NCBI GenBank assembly: GCA_946811695.1 | Contig: OX328125.1 | Coordinates: 111,561,467 to 111,625,466, forward strand | Origin: Gonocerus acuteangulatus | Lineage: Eukaryota; Arthropoda; Insecta; Hemiptera; Coreidae | Length of the DNA: 64,000 nucleotides | Direction of reading: 5' to 3' | Shown: piece by piece, positions 34,736 through 45,899 of the stretch | Layout: each line of letters begins with the position of its first letter | Position numbering within the stretch: position 1 is the stretch's first letter | Program-made: the position numbers and the translations under genes | Notes under the pieces: model-generated | Told to the model about the DNA's origin: nothing | What the model saw: only the letters and a program-made list of their open reading frames with translations | Databases searched by the model: none

Positions 34736-35450
34736 AAGATTCTGGCTCTTGGCTTCTCTTCAAAAGACAATTACCTTATTGCGATATTAATAACCATATC
34801 AGCCTTCAAAATAAATATGTCAAAAACTTACAATATCTCTTAAATGAAAAACTTTCCAATCGTCACATTTCAGTTAATTTTTATTGCTTCCTTACTGGAA
34901 AATGGATTCCCAGTTTGTCCAATAAAAAATGAATAATTTATTCACACTAGGTATTGGATACTAACAAAACTACATTCTACATATTTTTGACAAAAGGGAG
35001 CTTCCACTACATATACATAGAATTAATGCTTACTAAATGTAGAAGTTTTCTTGTTAAGTATTAAGTCGGTAGTACGTTAAGGCTGTCGGAAAAATTTTTT
35101 ACTGACCTGTGATTCGTCGAGAAAAACAGAAGCGCGTTATTGGACGTCCAGAAGGTATCCTATATCAATAGATTTACTTAATTAAATTACTGTTTTTTTT
35201 TTTTTTTAGGAAATGTTGCTTATTTTATGATGGCGCAATAAGAATTTAATTATCTTTAACAGTTTTAGAGCAATTCTTTCTTATTCAATAAAAAACATGA
35301 CTACAGTAAAAAAAAAAACAGAAAATCGGACATAACTACTTTTTCCTAGGAAATCGGACCATACTTCAAATATAAGTTTTTGTTGCAAATAATGTCCAGA
35401 ATCATCCCCAAAAGTTTGGCTACTTAGACGTGAATGTGAATATATATATA
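34011..35450. other. no gene seen
   Basis: A (CA)n(TA)n patch lies at 34706-34735. The rest shows no supported feature. Confidence 0.4.
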
Positions 35451-35452
35451 TA

Positions 35453-36453
35453 TCTAATATATAAAATTCTCGTGTCACAGTTTTCGTTGCCATACTCCTC
35501 CGAAACGGCTTGACCGATTTTGATGAAATTTTTTGTGCTTATCCGGTATCTATGAGAATCGGCCAACATCTATTTTTCATCCCCCTAAATGTTAGGGGTA
35601 GTCCACCCCTAAATTTTTTTTTTATTTTTTAGACAAAATTTTTAATTTCTATTTTTTTATGATACGACATACAAAAATACATACAATCCTCAATTTTCAC
35701 CCTTCTACGATCAACCCTTATTTTTTAATAGCCAGTAAACAGCACGGAGTAGGGATGAGAACGAAGCCGGTCTCCTTTCTTTCTCACTCCCTACACAGTT
35801 GTCGGCCATCATTATTGTTTATGCATCAAGTGTAGTAGTAACGTTGACAATTATTATTTTGCTATCTCAGTGTAACTCTCATATTAACTTTTAATCATTC
35901 CTATTTTATCAATAATAATTAAATTATCAATTTTGAGTGTATTTTGCACGATTAGTTAATCAAATGATTTTATAACCTCAAAAGTACTCAACACGTGACA
36001 CGAGCTTCCAATAACAACGGATTTTGTGTTGTAAGTATACTTTTTTTTATTTATATCGAAAATGTTGTTGATCTTATAAAAATGTAATTTTAATTTAATT
36101 TTATTAAAAAAATGTAATTAAACAATTAAGATTTTCATAGTTTACAAAAAATCAATCATTACGAATCTTTATTTTGAAATGTCAATGGAAATATTGGTCG
36201 TATGAAAAAATTATAAGAGACAATGTTTTCATAAAATTTAATTTTTTACTTTTGTTTGAAAAATTTTTCAAACAATTTTTCATCGTTCACAGCGCTCCAT
36301 GCTTATTTCACGCATATACCACATTCTTACATACATACAATATACACATTCTAACATACATACATACTTACAATAAGTAAGCTATTTTTTGTCTACACTA
36401 GAAATTACTAGGAAATTATTTATATGGCAAAACAACGTTTGCCGGGTCAGCTA

Positions 36454-36454
<1 letters not shown>
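35453..36454 (+). mobile_element. Helitron, non-autonomous, family H2
   Basis: Begins TCTAATATATAAAATTCTCG and ends GCCGGGTCAGCTAG followed by T. Just before the end is a hairpin GGCAAA/TTTGCC with a short loop (36426-36443). These are the defining Helitron termini (5' TC, 3' hairpin plus CTRR, A/T target). The first 100 bp (CCTCCGAAACGGCTTGACCG, ATTTTGATGAAATTTTT) look like a widespread arthropod Helitron class. No Rep/helicase frame is present. Confidence 0.9.

Positions 36455-36455
<1 letters not shown>

Positions 36456-36500
<45 letters not shown>
36456..36500. repeat. (TA)n microsatellite
   Basis: TA run directly after the Helitron end. Confidence 0.95.
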
Positions 36501-36505
<5 letters not shown>

Positions 36506-37700
36506 CCTATCATGGTGTATTTTATTTCTGGTCTTCTACATGTTAAAATGTCCTCACTAAAAAAATGGCTGGTTCATGAAAATCATGCCTGACCTGTGAA
36601 ATCCCTAATGAGTAATTAAAGCGATTGATTGAAATATTATGGCAAATAGCCCTTGATAAGCTTCGAGAATAACCTCATGAAGGCATTCCTGACAATTGTA
36701 AAATATGAGTTATGGTCCTCCAATAATTGCCGCTGAGAGGCTCGTTTTTCAATATACCTATAGGTATAATATAGATAATTGTTTATACTAGGAGATGTTT
36801 TTTTAAAAAAATTCAAGCGAGGTATTTTTGTATAATGGGATGTTTTTACAACATGTTAATATATATATAAATCAGCCACTATTGGTCTATTGGTGCGCTG
36901 TTTCAAACCTATGGCGCCGTTGACTTTTTTCTTCCTCATGACTCGTAGATTCGAAATATTCAATACATTGAATAACATTTCAAAGTCAATTTTGCGGGGG
37001 TCAATATGAGGGTTATTTTTTCCGATCTGGCATTGAAGAATCATATGGCCAAAGGATGACCATTATTTTTTTTTTGACACCCTGTACCTCCGGATCTTTC
37101 GATATATGGATCTAAGGCAGCTGGGGTAAGTTGTGTGTGTGTGTATATATATAGGGGAAACTGAAAAATATCTCAATATTACTTGAGAGTATATACAGGA
37201 CTTGGCTTCTATCCATGCCGCAAATACAACCCTAAAAGACAGACAAAGGGAATATAAGAGGCAGGACACTGGGGCTTCTGTCGCTCTCTTATACACAATT
37301 CATGAGGAGAGAGAGAAATACAACAATAGGAATTTTGTATATATTTCAAAAAGGCGTTTGTATATTTTATAAGGAATGGAGGATTGCCTTTCCAACGAAC
37401 AGGAATAAATTAATAATCAAAGAAAATTTTCTTCTCTTCTCGGGAAATATGTCTAGGATGAAGGAATAACTTAGGATCATCTTCCATTGACAAAGTACAA
37501 TATCAGGAACTAAAGTTCTGGGGTTGGTAATCAATAAGTTCCAGCATGTAGTGGAACCAGGTTTTCATATATATATTTTTTTAATTTAGTATACAAAATA
37601 TATATGAAAACAAAATATTAAAAAATTATTACAAGATAGGGATTGTCGGGGTTCGGTCACTGCTACTGAATAAAACTACATTTTATCATAAAAATGGTTT
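36501..37700. other. no gene seen
   Basis: Short frames only; a small TG/TA-rich patch at 37132-37153. Confidence 0.4.
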
Positions 37701-37706
37701 TATTGT

Positions 37707-37745
37707 GCCGACGTTTCGGCTTGAACTTCAAGCCTTCATCAGGGC
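37707..37745 (-). ncRNA. hammerhead ribozyme, canonical core
   Basis: Minus strand: stem I GCC/GGC, canonical core CTGATGA, an A, stem II GGCTTGA/TCAAGCC (7 pairs), core GAAA, then CGTC: helix III is just the palindrome ACGT, and the cleavage triplet is GUC. GATGAAGG...CCGAAACGTC is, to my knowledge, a typical form for Penelope-like elements. It is the most canonical copy in the window and different in sequence from the CTGAAGA group, so it derives from another element. Confidence 0.75.
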
Positions 37746-37805
37746 TGTAAAACAAGTAGGACATATTTAACACTAATATATAAACATATCTATCTAAATA
37801 TACCT

Positions 37806-37858
37806 AACATATATATATATTATATATATATTTATATATATATATATATATATATGTA
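37806..37858. repeat. (TA)n microsatellite
   Basis: Interrupted TA run immediately left of the fold-back unit at 37860. Confidence 0.9.
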
Positions 37859-37924
37859 TCTTCGTGGGCGGCGGAAGGTCAACAAATAAAATCTTCAACA
37901 CTCAGTATCACCAACTTTATTTCA

Positions 37925-37966
37925 TCCCTACATGTTTCACACCTTTATTGGTGCCTCTTCAGGGGA
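37925..37966 (-). ncRNA. hammerhead ribozyme, type I, short helix III
   Basis: Minus strand: stem I TCCC/GGGA, core CTGAAGA, stem II CACC/GGTG (extendable by one G-U) with loop AATAAA, core GAAA, CATGTA with cleavage triplet GUA. All core residues are intact and ACATGT is self-complementary. Confidence 0.75.
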
Positions 37967-38135
37967 AAAAAATACAAAAATAATAAAACTTACAGCCTAC
38001 ACCTGAGGAGGATAACCTTCCAGCAGTACGGCCACATCTAGAATTCTAAGTCTAGAAGACATTCTAGACGTGGCCGTACTGGTGGAAGGTTATCCTCCTC
38101 AGGTGTAGGCTGTAAGTTTTATTTTTGTATTTTTT

Positions 38136-38177
38136 TCCCCTGAAGAGGCACCAATAAAGGTGTGAAACATGTAGGGA
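38136..38177 (+). ncRNA. hammerhead ribozyme, type I, short helix III
   Basis: The same 42 nt as 37925-37966 in the other arm, on the plus strand; core and stems intact. Confidence 0.75.
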
Positions 38178-38689
38178 TGAAATAAAGTTGGTGATACTGA
38201 GTGTTGAAGATTTTATTTGTTCACCTTCCGCCATCCACGAAGGTAAGAATATTGAGAAAAGGGTCAGTTGAAGAATAATTATATATATGTATATATATGC
38301 ATATGCATATACACGCACACATATATATGCCCACATACATACACATATACATATATGGGGGAAAAAATATAAACGTAATGTAGAGCAACAGCTAGAACAA
38401 CAATGTGCTATAGAAATTAAACAGATATAAGAATACAACAATATGGGTTTACCGATGGGAAGGTTGAGAACTATACCTCACAGATGTGGGATCATTTCTG
38501 ACAGTTAATACAAGAAAACTTAGGGGGAAGGAGTTGGTGGGGAGGGGGGTTCTGGACCAACCAATGGACACAGTACCTTGGAGATGAAAGAAAGAGCGGC
38601 GGAAGCGGCGTCGTACAGTAAGGTGTCATAAAATGTTGTGTCAATGGAAGGGAGGCAGGTATAAAGGGCTATATTGCAGGCGGTATAGG

Positions 38690-38910
38690 GGATTAGGATG
38701 GAGTTTTTAATAAATGGAAGATGTTGGAGTAGGTAGAGGAGATGACTTCTTTGTCAATTTTGTCATTAACTGGGTTATTTTCTAGGTGGATAAATATTGA
38801 TTCGGAAAGGAGGCGTTTGTCTTCGTTGGATTCAGTGGAGAGGATGGAGTATTGGTCAAAACCGAAGTCATGTTCGTCTGTGATGGCATGTCTAGTTAAA
38901 GCTATCAATC
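38690..38910 (-). pseudogene. Penelope-like element, C-terminal GIY-YIG region relic
   Basis: The minus-strand frame has ALTRHAITDEHDF, then FDQYSILSTESN, KRLLSESIFIHL and a VNDKIDKE end. The order H...H.fdfd...il..e....R...E...I is typical of the C-terminal half of Penelope-like GIY-YIG endonucleases, with the conserved Glu in the SESIF helix. RT and the GIY/YIG strands are missing. The sequence downstream on the same strand (38690 to 38250) is unassigned, probably 3'UTR, and leads to the hammerhead-bearing fold-back unit. Confidence 0.6.
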
Positions 38911-39096
38911 CATCTCTCTCTCCTACCTTGCATCATCAACGGTCAACCATCTCCTCTCAATAAAAAATTATTATTTTGTAGATTCTGATGAATGGATTCT
39001 TGTGGTTAAATGTTATAAAATATTACTTTTAAACTAAACAAAGTGTTTTTGGGTCACATTTCATAACACTTGATCTTTTTTTGAGGCAGCTAGAGA

Positions 39097-39099
<3 letters not shown>

Positions 39100-39136
<37 letters not shown>
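39100..39136. repeat. (TA)n microsatellite
   Basis: TA run just left of a Tigger-like element. Confidence 0.95.
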
Positions 39137-39139
<3 letters not shown>

Positions 39140-39142
<3 letters not shown>

Positions 39143-39623
39143 TAGACTCTCCCTAATCCTGCGTCGTCGGGACCGGGGGACAGTCGGATTAAAGAAAACG
39201 CGCAGTGAACGATTAGAAAATTCAGTTAAAAGCTGTCACTTATTTATTTGAAAACCCTTATTATTTGAGGATATAATAATATGTACCATTTTTAATTTAT
39301 TTGCATATTTCAGTAAAATTTAGGTACCGAATTATAAAATAAATTCGAAATATGTAAATCCTTGCTGGTGTATATCACAGCCATTCCAGCCCCAGGTGCC
39401 TAAGTAGAAACATTTGTTTCTTTTGTCAGTAGAAACACTATTTCCTACCTCGAAAACGAAACATATATGCCTTCTTTGACTTCCATCCAATTAAATACCT
39501 ACTCCGAAAAAAATTATTGGCTTGCTAGGAAGGGAAGGTTTTCTAGGAATACATTCGTCTCGGAGACCGCCGGATTAGAGAGAGCTACGGATATGAGAAC
39601 GCCGGATAAGGGAGAGTCTACTG
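39140..39623. mobile_element. Tigger/pogo-like non-autonomous element
   Basis: Both ends carry the inverted repeat CAGTAGACTCTCCCT(A/T)ATCC, typical of pogo/Tigger DNA transposons that duplicate TA; the right end is followed by TATATA. Inner GCCGGATTAGAGAGA-like copies near the right end repeat part of the terminus. There is no transposase frame. Confidence 0.75.
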
Positions 39624-39879
39624 TATATATTGTACCGTTAAATTTGACTTGAATGAATATCAAAATTATTAAAAATAATTTAAATTTGCAAATTCACTTA
39701 CCGACACCTAGGGTGGTACAATTTATCCGGATAGACCAACGGATAGCCAGGTTCAAGGAGGTATGAAACCCAAATTATTATCCAAATAATAAAGAACACA
39801 ATAAGATAACTCAGAGTTGGTAACTATATTGGAATAAGTATACAGTCAGTTCAAACATAATTAATATTATTCAAATATT

Positions 39880-40117
39880 GAATAATATAGAAGCACAAAT
39901 AGATCCTTGGGAAAAGTATAAATATAAATTAAATATAATTAACATTTAGGAATATCACAAATAAATTCCCAATAAAAGAATAAATATAATATACCTTAAA
40001 TATAATTAATATTTTGAAATAACACAAATAAATTCCCAATGAAGGGGGTAAACACACATATACCAAATATAATCAATATTTAGAAATATCACAAATAAAT
40101 TCCCACCAAAAGGGTAA

Positions 40118-40175
<58 letters not shown>

Positions 40176-40377
40176 TTTAAATATAATTAATATTTAGAAA
40201 TATCACAAGTAGGTTCCCAGTAAAAGGATTGATATAAATATGTTCAATATAATTAATATTTTGAGAAAAAGCACAAATAGCCTCTCAGTAAAAGTATCGA
40301 TAGATATACATATCTGTATATACATCAGATATTATAATTAATCTGGGAAGAAGCAAATATAGACTCTCAATAAAAGC

Positions 40378-40426
<49 letters not shown>

Positions 40427-40650
40427 AGATATAATTATTAATCTGGGAAGAAGCAAATATAGACTCTCAATAAAAGCATAAATATATATATACATACACC
40501 AGATATAATTATTAATCTGGGAAGAAGCAAATATAGACTCTCAATAAAAGCATAAATATATATATACATACACCAGATATAATTATTAATCTGGGAAGAA
40601 GCAAATATAGACTCTCAATAAAAGCATAAATACATATATATATCAAATAT
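39880..40650. repeat. about 72-bp tandem repeat, degenerating leftwards
   Basis: Four good units with CAGATATAATTATTAATCTG and AGCAAATATAGACTCTCAAT between 40330 and 40640, grading left into diverged units (AATTAATATTTAGAAATATC, ACAAATAAATTCCCA). Embedded (TA)n tracts at 40118-40167 and 40381-40424 have expanded within units. Confidence 0.8.
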
Positions 40651-41524
40651 AATATTTAATTTTAATTTGGGAAAAGACACAATTCTCAAAACTCATAAAA
40701 TTCAATAGTCTGGCCTGGCCAATAACTACTTGTAAATAATACATTACGATAAGACTGAAATCCATATCTATCCAATAAATTGGCATAGAAAACACATACT
40801 GAAGAAATATTGAATCGCAACTACATATAAAATTCCATAAACTGGCATAGCCACCAAAATCAACGAATATCAAATTAAAACAACACAAAATTTTGGTAAT
40901 TTCGCATTGCCACTAACTTATTTAGCAATAGTAAACTTAAACTTTTCCCAAATTTTCAAGCTATACACTTCAATATAGTTACTTGCACTCATGGCAGTAA
41001 TCCAACAACAACAAAAAATTACATGAGGCCTGGAAATAAATAAATAGTGGAGCCTGGTGTCCAGCAAAAGATAAAAGTTTATAGGTTACTCACTCATTTG
41101 TCCCACAAATAAGCTCTAAATGCCTACCAGATGGAGTTCCAATCACATGATCGGCCAAATCGATAAAACGGGGAAAACGAATGCCGTCTCCTCGTGCTAC
41201 TGGATCTTCATTTCCAATATTAAATAAATGGACGCCTCAGTCCCTCCATAAAAGCTGGAAACCCTATACTTGCAAAAAAACTTTTCTCTGGCACGTGCTT
41301 CCTACGCCATCTTATTCCAGACTCCCCCTAGCAACCGACGCCTCTCCTAACCAAGGCCTATCGACCACGGGGAAAAAACAAAAGAATAAAAATCTTAAAT
41401 TGTATACGAAAACTGTAACATCCAAAATGGAGAAGAAAATTGACAATCTTTTTTGGATAGTAAACATTTACAAGTAGTGCGAATTCCGAATCAAAAATAA
41501 AATATAAAAATGTAACCAGTCCAA
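40651..41524. other. no gene seen
   Basis: The open frame 41181-41477 (plus) has no recognisable domain. Confidence 0.35.
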
Positions 41525-41875
41525 AGAGGTAGAGAAAGCAGGTTCTCACTCCGCGCAGGGTGCCACGTCACAGAGGTAGAGAAAGCAGGTTCTCATTCCG
41601 CGCAGGGCGCCACGTCACAGAGGTAGAGAAAGCAGGTTCTCACTCCGCCCAGGGCGCCACGTCACAGAGGTAGAGAAAGCAGGTTCTCACTCCGCGCAGG
41701 GTGCCACGTCACAGAGGTAGAGAAAGGAGGTTCTCACTCCCCGCAGGGCGCCACGTCACGGAGGTAGAGAAAGCAGGTTCTCACTCCGCGCAGGGCTCCA
41801 CGTCACAGAGGTAGAGAAAGCAGGTTCTCACTCCGCGCAGGGCTCCACGTCACAGAGGTAGAGAAAGGAGGTTCT
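41525..41875. repeat. 47-bp minisatellite, left part
   Basis: Units start (AGAGGTAGAGAAAGCAGG) at 41525, 41572, 41619, 41666, 41713, 41760, 41807 and 41854; the eighth is cut by the LTR retrotransposon and continues at 46044-46068. Units contain GCGCAGGGCGCCACGTCAC and differ at a few positions. Confidence 0.95.
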
Positions 41876-42014
41876 TGTGATATTAGGTTAAAGGGATTAA
41901 TTTATAGAAACAGTTGTTTTGATTTCAAGGATGTTTTTCGTTGGTTATGTTGGATTAAACTTTAAATTAGTTAATAAAATGAGATAAATATTTAAACTGC
42001 GTTTAAATACTATA
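41876..42014 (+). repeat. 5' LTR
   Basis: 139 bp from TGTGATATTAGG to AATACTATA. It starts TG but ends TA rather than the usual CA. A TATA-like AATAAAATGAGATAAATATT region may serve as promoter or polyadenylation region. Confidence 0.9.
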
Positions 42015-42015
42015 T

Positions 42016-42029
42016 TGGCGACGAGGATG
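42016..42029 (+). promoter_or_regulatory. primer binding site, tRNA-Ser
   Basis: TGGCGACGAGGATG begins one base after the LTR. It is the exact complement of the 3' end, including CCA, of the animal tRNA-Ser(GCU) as I know it. The start codon used for gag-pol lies within this site (ATG at 42027). Confidence 0.75.
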
Positions 42030-45000
42030 CCGAGAAAACAATCTGTCCCACTGAGGATGGAAGAAGAAGGAAGGGAGGAGTTTAGTTTGGCACGGCGGAT
42101 TGCTGCCTTCAGTTTCCAGGCTTTCGATAATTCAGTAAGTTGGAAATGTTATATAAATCATTTTGAGCGTATTTGCAGGCTAAAAGGTTTTGGATCACCA
42201 GAGCAGAGTGAAATAAGAAAAGAGCTTCTACTTGCGTATGTAGGGACTACATGTTTAGCTGCAATTCAGAATTACTTTTTTCCTAAAAGCTTGGACGACT
42301 GTACCTATTCAGAAGTAGTGAATGGATTCACAGCAATATATATGCCTTCAACTACGATTTTTACTAGCCGTATAAACTTTGAGCAAGCAAATAGGTCTGT
42401 TGGAGAGTCTATTATGGAGTATGCAAATCGATTGAAGGAGCTTAGCTCGTTCTGTTCGTATGGGGCTAGCCTGGACGAAAGACTCCGAGACCGTTTTGTG
42501 GCTGGTGTTGGCCACCTTAAATTTGAAGCCGAGGTGAGACAAAGATGGCCGGATGGAGTCGACACTGCCAACAAGCCCGTGTCATTTCAGCAGGTCTTAC
42601 AGTTAGGATTAGTGTTAGAGAAGTCAGAGCAGGAAACCGAGAAAGACAAGGGAACTTTCTCTATTGAGAAGGTTAGTTCATTTTCCAAATCCCCGACATG
42701 CCAGGCCTGCGGGTTTGAAAAGCACCGAGTTGGGAGCTGTCCAGCCGAGAAGGTTGTGTGTAGGCGCTGTTCTAGACGAGGTCATTATGCTAGGTGTTGC
42801 AAGCGTTCGGCCAAAGGAGTTAAGGCTGTGACTACAGGAAGTAGGAGTAGTGGAAGCGAAGATGAGGAGCCCACAGTCTTTCGGGCAATCGAGACAAAAG
42901 CACCAAGGGCCACAATCGATGTTAAGCTTAATGGACAGTGGTGCAGAATGGAGTATGATTCAGGGGCACGTGTGTCGACAATCAACAGATATTGGTGGGA
43001 GAAATTAGGGTGCCCAAAATTATCCAAGTACAGAGGCTCGCTAACAGGGTATGGAAAAAATATTTTAAAATCGTTGGGCACGACGAACTTGACGGTTGAG
43101 CTGGATCAGCGGACGTTAAGTCTTCCTGTAGTAGTTATGGATGAGAATGATGGGCCTCTATTTGGATTACCATGGTCTCCGGCATTTGAACTGAGCTTAC
43201 CAAAGCATGTGACAGTCAGAAAAGTAGGTTCAGCTAATTCCACCTCTCCAAACAATAGACCTCAGAAAGAGCGACCTTTAGGGAAAAATATTACTAATCT
43301 ATTGAACGAATTTCAAGATATTTTTAGACCTGAGTTGGGCACGGTTCGTGGAGTAAAAGTGCAGCTGCATCTTAACGAGTCTGCTGTCCCGAAAGCTTTT
43401 AAAGCTAGACGCGTCCCTTTTTCACTGAGAAAGCCGGTGGAGCAGGAGCTACGTCGACTCGAGTCTCAGGGAATTATTGAAAAGGTGGATCCAGCGATGA
43501 CTCCGATAGAATGGGCTACTCCAACGGTAAATATAGATAAGGGAAACGGGGCAGTGAGAATCTGCGGTGACTTTCGAGTGACTCTGAACCCTGTGTTAGC
43601 TGACGAGTTTTATATAATGCCGACTTTTGACGACCTAGTATCAAAACTCGTGGGGTCAACTGTTTTCACGGTTGTGGATTTACGGGATGCGTACCTACAG
43701 CTGGAGGTGGCAGACGAATCCCGCAAACTACTAACCATTGCGACCCACGTAGGATATTATCGTTATCGTCGCATGTGTTTCGGGTTAACGAACGCCCCTG
43801 CTAGATTTCAAAGATTTATGGACGATTTGCTGGTGGGAGTGTCCAAAGTAGCGGTCTTACTTGATGATGTAGTGGTGGGGGGAGAAAATATGACGGAACA
43901 TCTGCGTCTTCTTAAGGAGGGTTTTGCACGAATAAGGGCTGCGGGACTACGGTTAAAGCTGGAAAAATGTCAGTTTGTACAAGATTCGGTGCAATACCAA
44001 GGCCATCAGCTCGACAGAGAGGGCATTCACCCGACACCAAACAAAGTTCAAGCAATTAAGGACACCCCCTCTCCGAAAACGGTTAAGGAGCTTCGGGCTT
44101 TCCTTGGTTTGGTAAACTTTTATGAAAAATTTATCCCCCACCTCCATGCAATTTGCGCGGATCTCCATAAGTTGACCAGCAATAAAATGCGATGGAGATG
44201 GACTGAAAAGGAGGAAGGTGTCTTCCAGCGAATAAAGGATACGCTCGCAACCAGTGACAATATTGTTCCTTATGACATAAATAAACAGCTGATTTTGCGT
44301 TGCGATGCCTCGGAAGCAGGTTTAGGAGCGGTACTTTTACATCGTATGGAAGACGGGTCGGAGCGACCGATAGCATTTGCCTCAAGAAAGTTGAATAAAT
44401 CTGAGGAACACTACGCATCCATTGATCGTGAGGCACTGGCGTTAGTGTTCGGAGTAAAGAAATTTCATCAATTTGTCTGGGGAAGGAAATTTCAGCTGAT
44501 CAGTGATCATAGGCCTCTATTGCGTATATTTGGTGAGAAGAGGGATTTGCCAAAAGTAACAAATAATAGGTTAATCCGATGGGCTATTCTGCTGATGGGG
44601 TATGACTATGAAGTGGTATATTGTAAAGGGCAAGACAATACGTTAGCTGATTCATTGTCAAGATTACCGCAAAACACGTTGGACATATCGGAGGAAGAAC
44701 GGTTGGAAATCAAATCTCTCAGAGCACTGCGAAATGAGAAGATTGACACATTGACGGACCGACATCTACTACAAAAGGAAACTAGGGACGACCCACTACT
44801 GAGGAAAATTAAGGAATTTATTCAGCTCGGTTGGCCGAGAAAGGTAGCAGAAGACCAAGCTCTTCGACCATATTGGCTGAAAAAGGAGGAACTGGCCGTA
44901 GAAGAAGGAGTCATAACTAGGTTAGGACGGTTTATTCCACCAAATTCGTTAAGAAAGGCAGTTTTAAAAATCCTACACGCAGGACATCCTGGAATCGAGG

Positions 45001-45887
45001 GAATGAGATCTCTGGCTCGATACTACACATGGTGGCCGGGGATGGATCTGGATCTCGAGCAGTATGTGAAACGGTGCCAAAGTTGCCAGGAAGGAAACGA
45101 CCAAGAACCAGAAGTACCTCTGTATCCTTGGAATCTCCCGGACGCCCCTTGGGAGAGAGTTCATTTGGATTTGGCAGGTCCTTTTGCCGGTAGTCAGTGG
45201 TTGGTAGGTGTAGACGGACTGACGAAATGGCCCGAAGTTGAAATGCTTCAGAAAACAACCTCTCAGATTGTTGTAAAAAAGCTAAGGTCGTGGTTTTCCA
45301 GATGGGGAGTACCCAAGACATTAGTGACAGATAACGGGCCGCAATTTACTTCACAGGAATTTAGGAAGTTCTGCTCAGATTATGGCATTCGACATGTCAC
45401 ATCTACTCCTTACCACCCCAAAACGAATGGATTAGTGGAGCGGTTCATTCGAACTTTTAAGAGAAGATGGTTGGCTTGTAGGAAAGAAGTTGGCGATTCC
45501 CTCTTAGCTCTGCAACGCTTCCTGTTGTCTTACAGGAATACCCCTCACAAAACAACTGGTATGTCACCTGCCGCCTTATTTCTTGGAAGACGACTTCCGA
45601 CGTTATTGGATCGGGTGTCTCCAAACTTTCGAGATGGGGTAGAAGATAGAATGTGGAAACAGAAGGCCTATCATGACAGATCTGCACGACCTAGAGAGTT
45701 CCAGGCAGGGGAAGAAGTCTGGATTCAGTCAGAGAAGAAGGATGGTTGGACTGCAGGGATCATTCTCAAGAGAACATCAGACCTATCTTATGAAGTACTC
45801 GTCGAAGGCCTGAAGAAGAGGAAACACGCGGACCAGTTGAGGCGAAGGGTCGGGGCTGTCGAAGACAATCCACAACCATCCTCTTGA
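42027..45887 (+). CDS. gag-pol polyprotein of Ty3/gypsy element
   Basis: 1286 codons in one uninterrupted frame; I take the first ATG (42027). An upstream TTG in frame is not a credible start. Gag: about residues 1-215, then two CX2CX4HX4C zinc knuckles (about 224-256). Protease: YDSGA near 310. RT: core from about 500, with LLDD near 610 in place of the usual Y/F-x-DD. RNase H: RCDASEAGLGAV near 757. Integrase: HHCC from about 984, then the catalytic D (HLDLAGP, about 1046), D (TDNGPQF, about 1101) and E (LVERF, about 1137). The frame encodes all that is needed for retrotransposition; there is no frameshift between gag and pol and no env. It ends in the polypurine tract. Confidence 0.95.
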   Translation: MPRKQSVPLRMEEEGREEFSLARRIAAFSFQAFDNSVSWKCYINHFERICRLKGFGSPEQSEIRKELLLAYVGTTCLAAIQNYFFPKSLDDCTYSEVVNGFTAIYMPSTTIFTSRINFEQANRSVGESIMEYANRLKELSSFCSYGASLDERLRDRFVAGVGHLKFEAEVRQRWPDGVDTANKPVSFQQVLQLGLVLEKSEQETEKDKGTFSIEKVSSFSKSPTCQACGFEKHRVGSCPAEKVVCRRCSRRGHYARCCKRSAKGVKAVTTGSRSSGSEDEEPTVFRAIETKAPRATIDVKLNGQWCRMEYDSGARVSTINRYWWEKLGCPKLSKYRGSLTGYGKNILKSLGTTNLTVELDQRTLSLPVVVMDENDGPLFGLPWSPAFELSLPKHVTVRKVGSANSTSPNNRPQKERPLGKNITNLLNEFQDIFRPELGTVRGVKVQLHLNESAVPKAFKARRVPFSLRKPVEQELRRLESQGIIEKVDPAMTPIEWATPTVNIDKGNGAVRICGDFRVTLNPVLADEFYIMPTFDDLVSKLVGSTVFTVVDLRDAYLQLEVADESRKLLTIATHVGYYRYRRMCFGLTNAPARFQRFMDDLLVGVSKVAVLLDDVVVGGENMTEHLRLLKEGFARIRAAGLRLKLEKCQFVQDSVQYQGHQLDREGIHPTPNKVQAIKDTPSPKTVKELRAFLGLVNFYEKFIPHLHAICADLHKLTSNKMRWRWTEKEEGVFQRIKDTLATSDNIVPYDINKQLILRCDASEAGLGAVLLHRMEDGSERPIAFASRKLNKSEEHYASIDREALALVFGVKKFHQFVWGRKFQLISDHRPLLRIFGEKRDLPKVTNNRLIRWAILLMGYDYEVVYCKGQDNTLADSLSRLPQNTLDISEEERLEIKSLRALRNEKIDTLTDRHLLQKETRDDPLLRKIKEFIQLGWPRKVAEDQALRPYWLKKEELAVEEGVITRLGRFIPPNSLRKAVLKILHAGHPGIEGMRSLARYYTWWPGMDLDLEQYVKRCQSCQEGNDQEPEVPLYPWNLPDAPWERVHLDLAGPFAGSQWLVGVDGLTKWPEVEMLQKTTSQIVVKKLRSWFSRWGVPKTLVTDNGPQFTSQEFRKFCSDYGIRHVTSTPYHPKTNGLVERFIRTFKRRWLACRKEVGDSLLALQRFLLSYRNTPHKTTGMSPAALFLGRRLPTLLDRVSPNFRDGVEDRMWKQKAYHDRSARPREFQAGEEVWIQSEKKDGWTAGIILKRTSDLSYEVLVEGLKKRKHADQLRRRVGAVEDNPQPSS

Positions 45888-45899
45888 AGGAGGGAGAAG
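45886..45899 (+). other. polypurine tract
   Basis: GAAGGAGGGAGAAG immediately before the 3' LTR, overlapping the last bases of the gag-pol stop codon; expected primer for plus-strand DNA synthesis. Confidence 0.9.

Larger units (their letters stand above)
37860..38242. mobile_element. fold-back unit, 185-bp arms, two hammerheads
   Basis: 37860-38044 and 38061-38242 are inverted copies with few differences around a 16-bp spacer. Each arm carries a hammerhead (37925-37966 minus; 38136-38177 plus). The left edge lies at (TA)n. A Penelope-like coding relic (38690-38910, minus) lies about 450 bp to the right with its 3' end pointing here, so this looks like the terminal structure of that element. 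Confidence 0.75.

Noticed and set aside
42015..42026. Start of gag-pol at TTG (42015)
   Set aside because: A non-ATG start is not needed; an in-frame ATG follows at 42027, and 42016-42029 is the tRNA primer site.
44932..45321. Minus-strand frames across gag-pol (for example 129 codons here, 101 codons at 44131-44436)
   Set aside because: Shadows of the plus-strand polyprotein.
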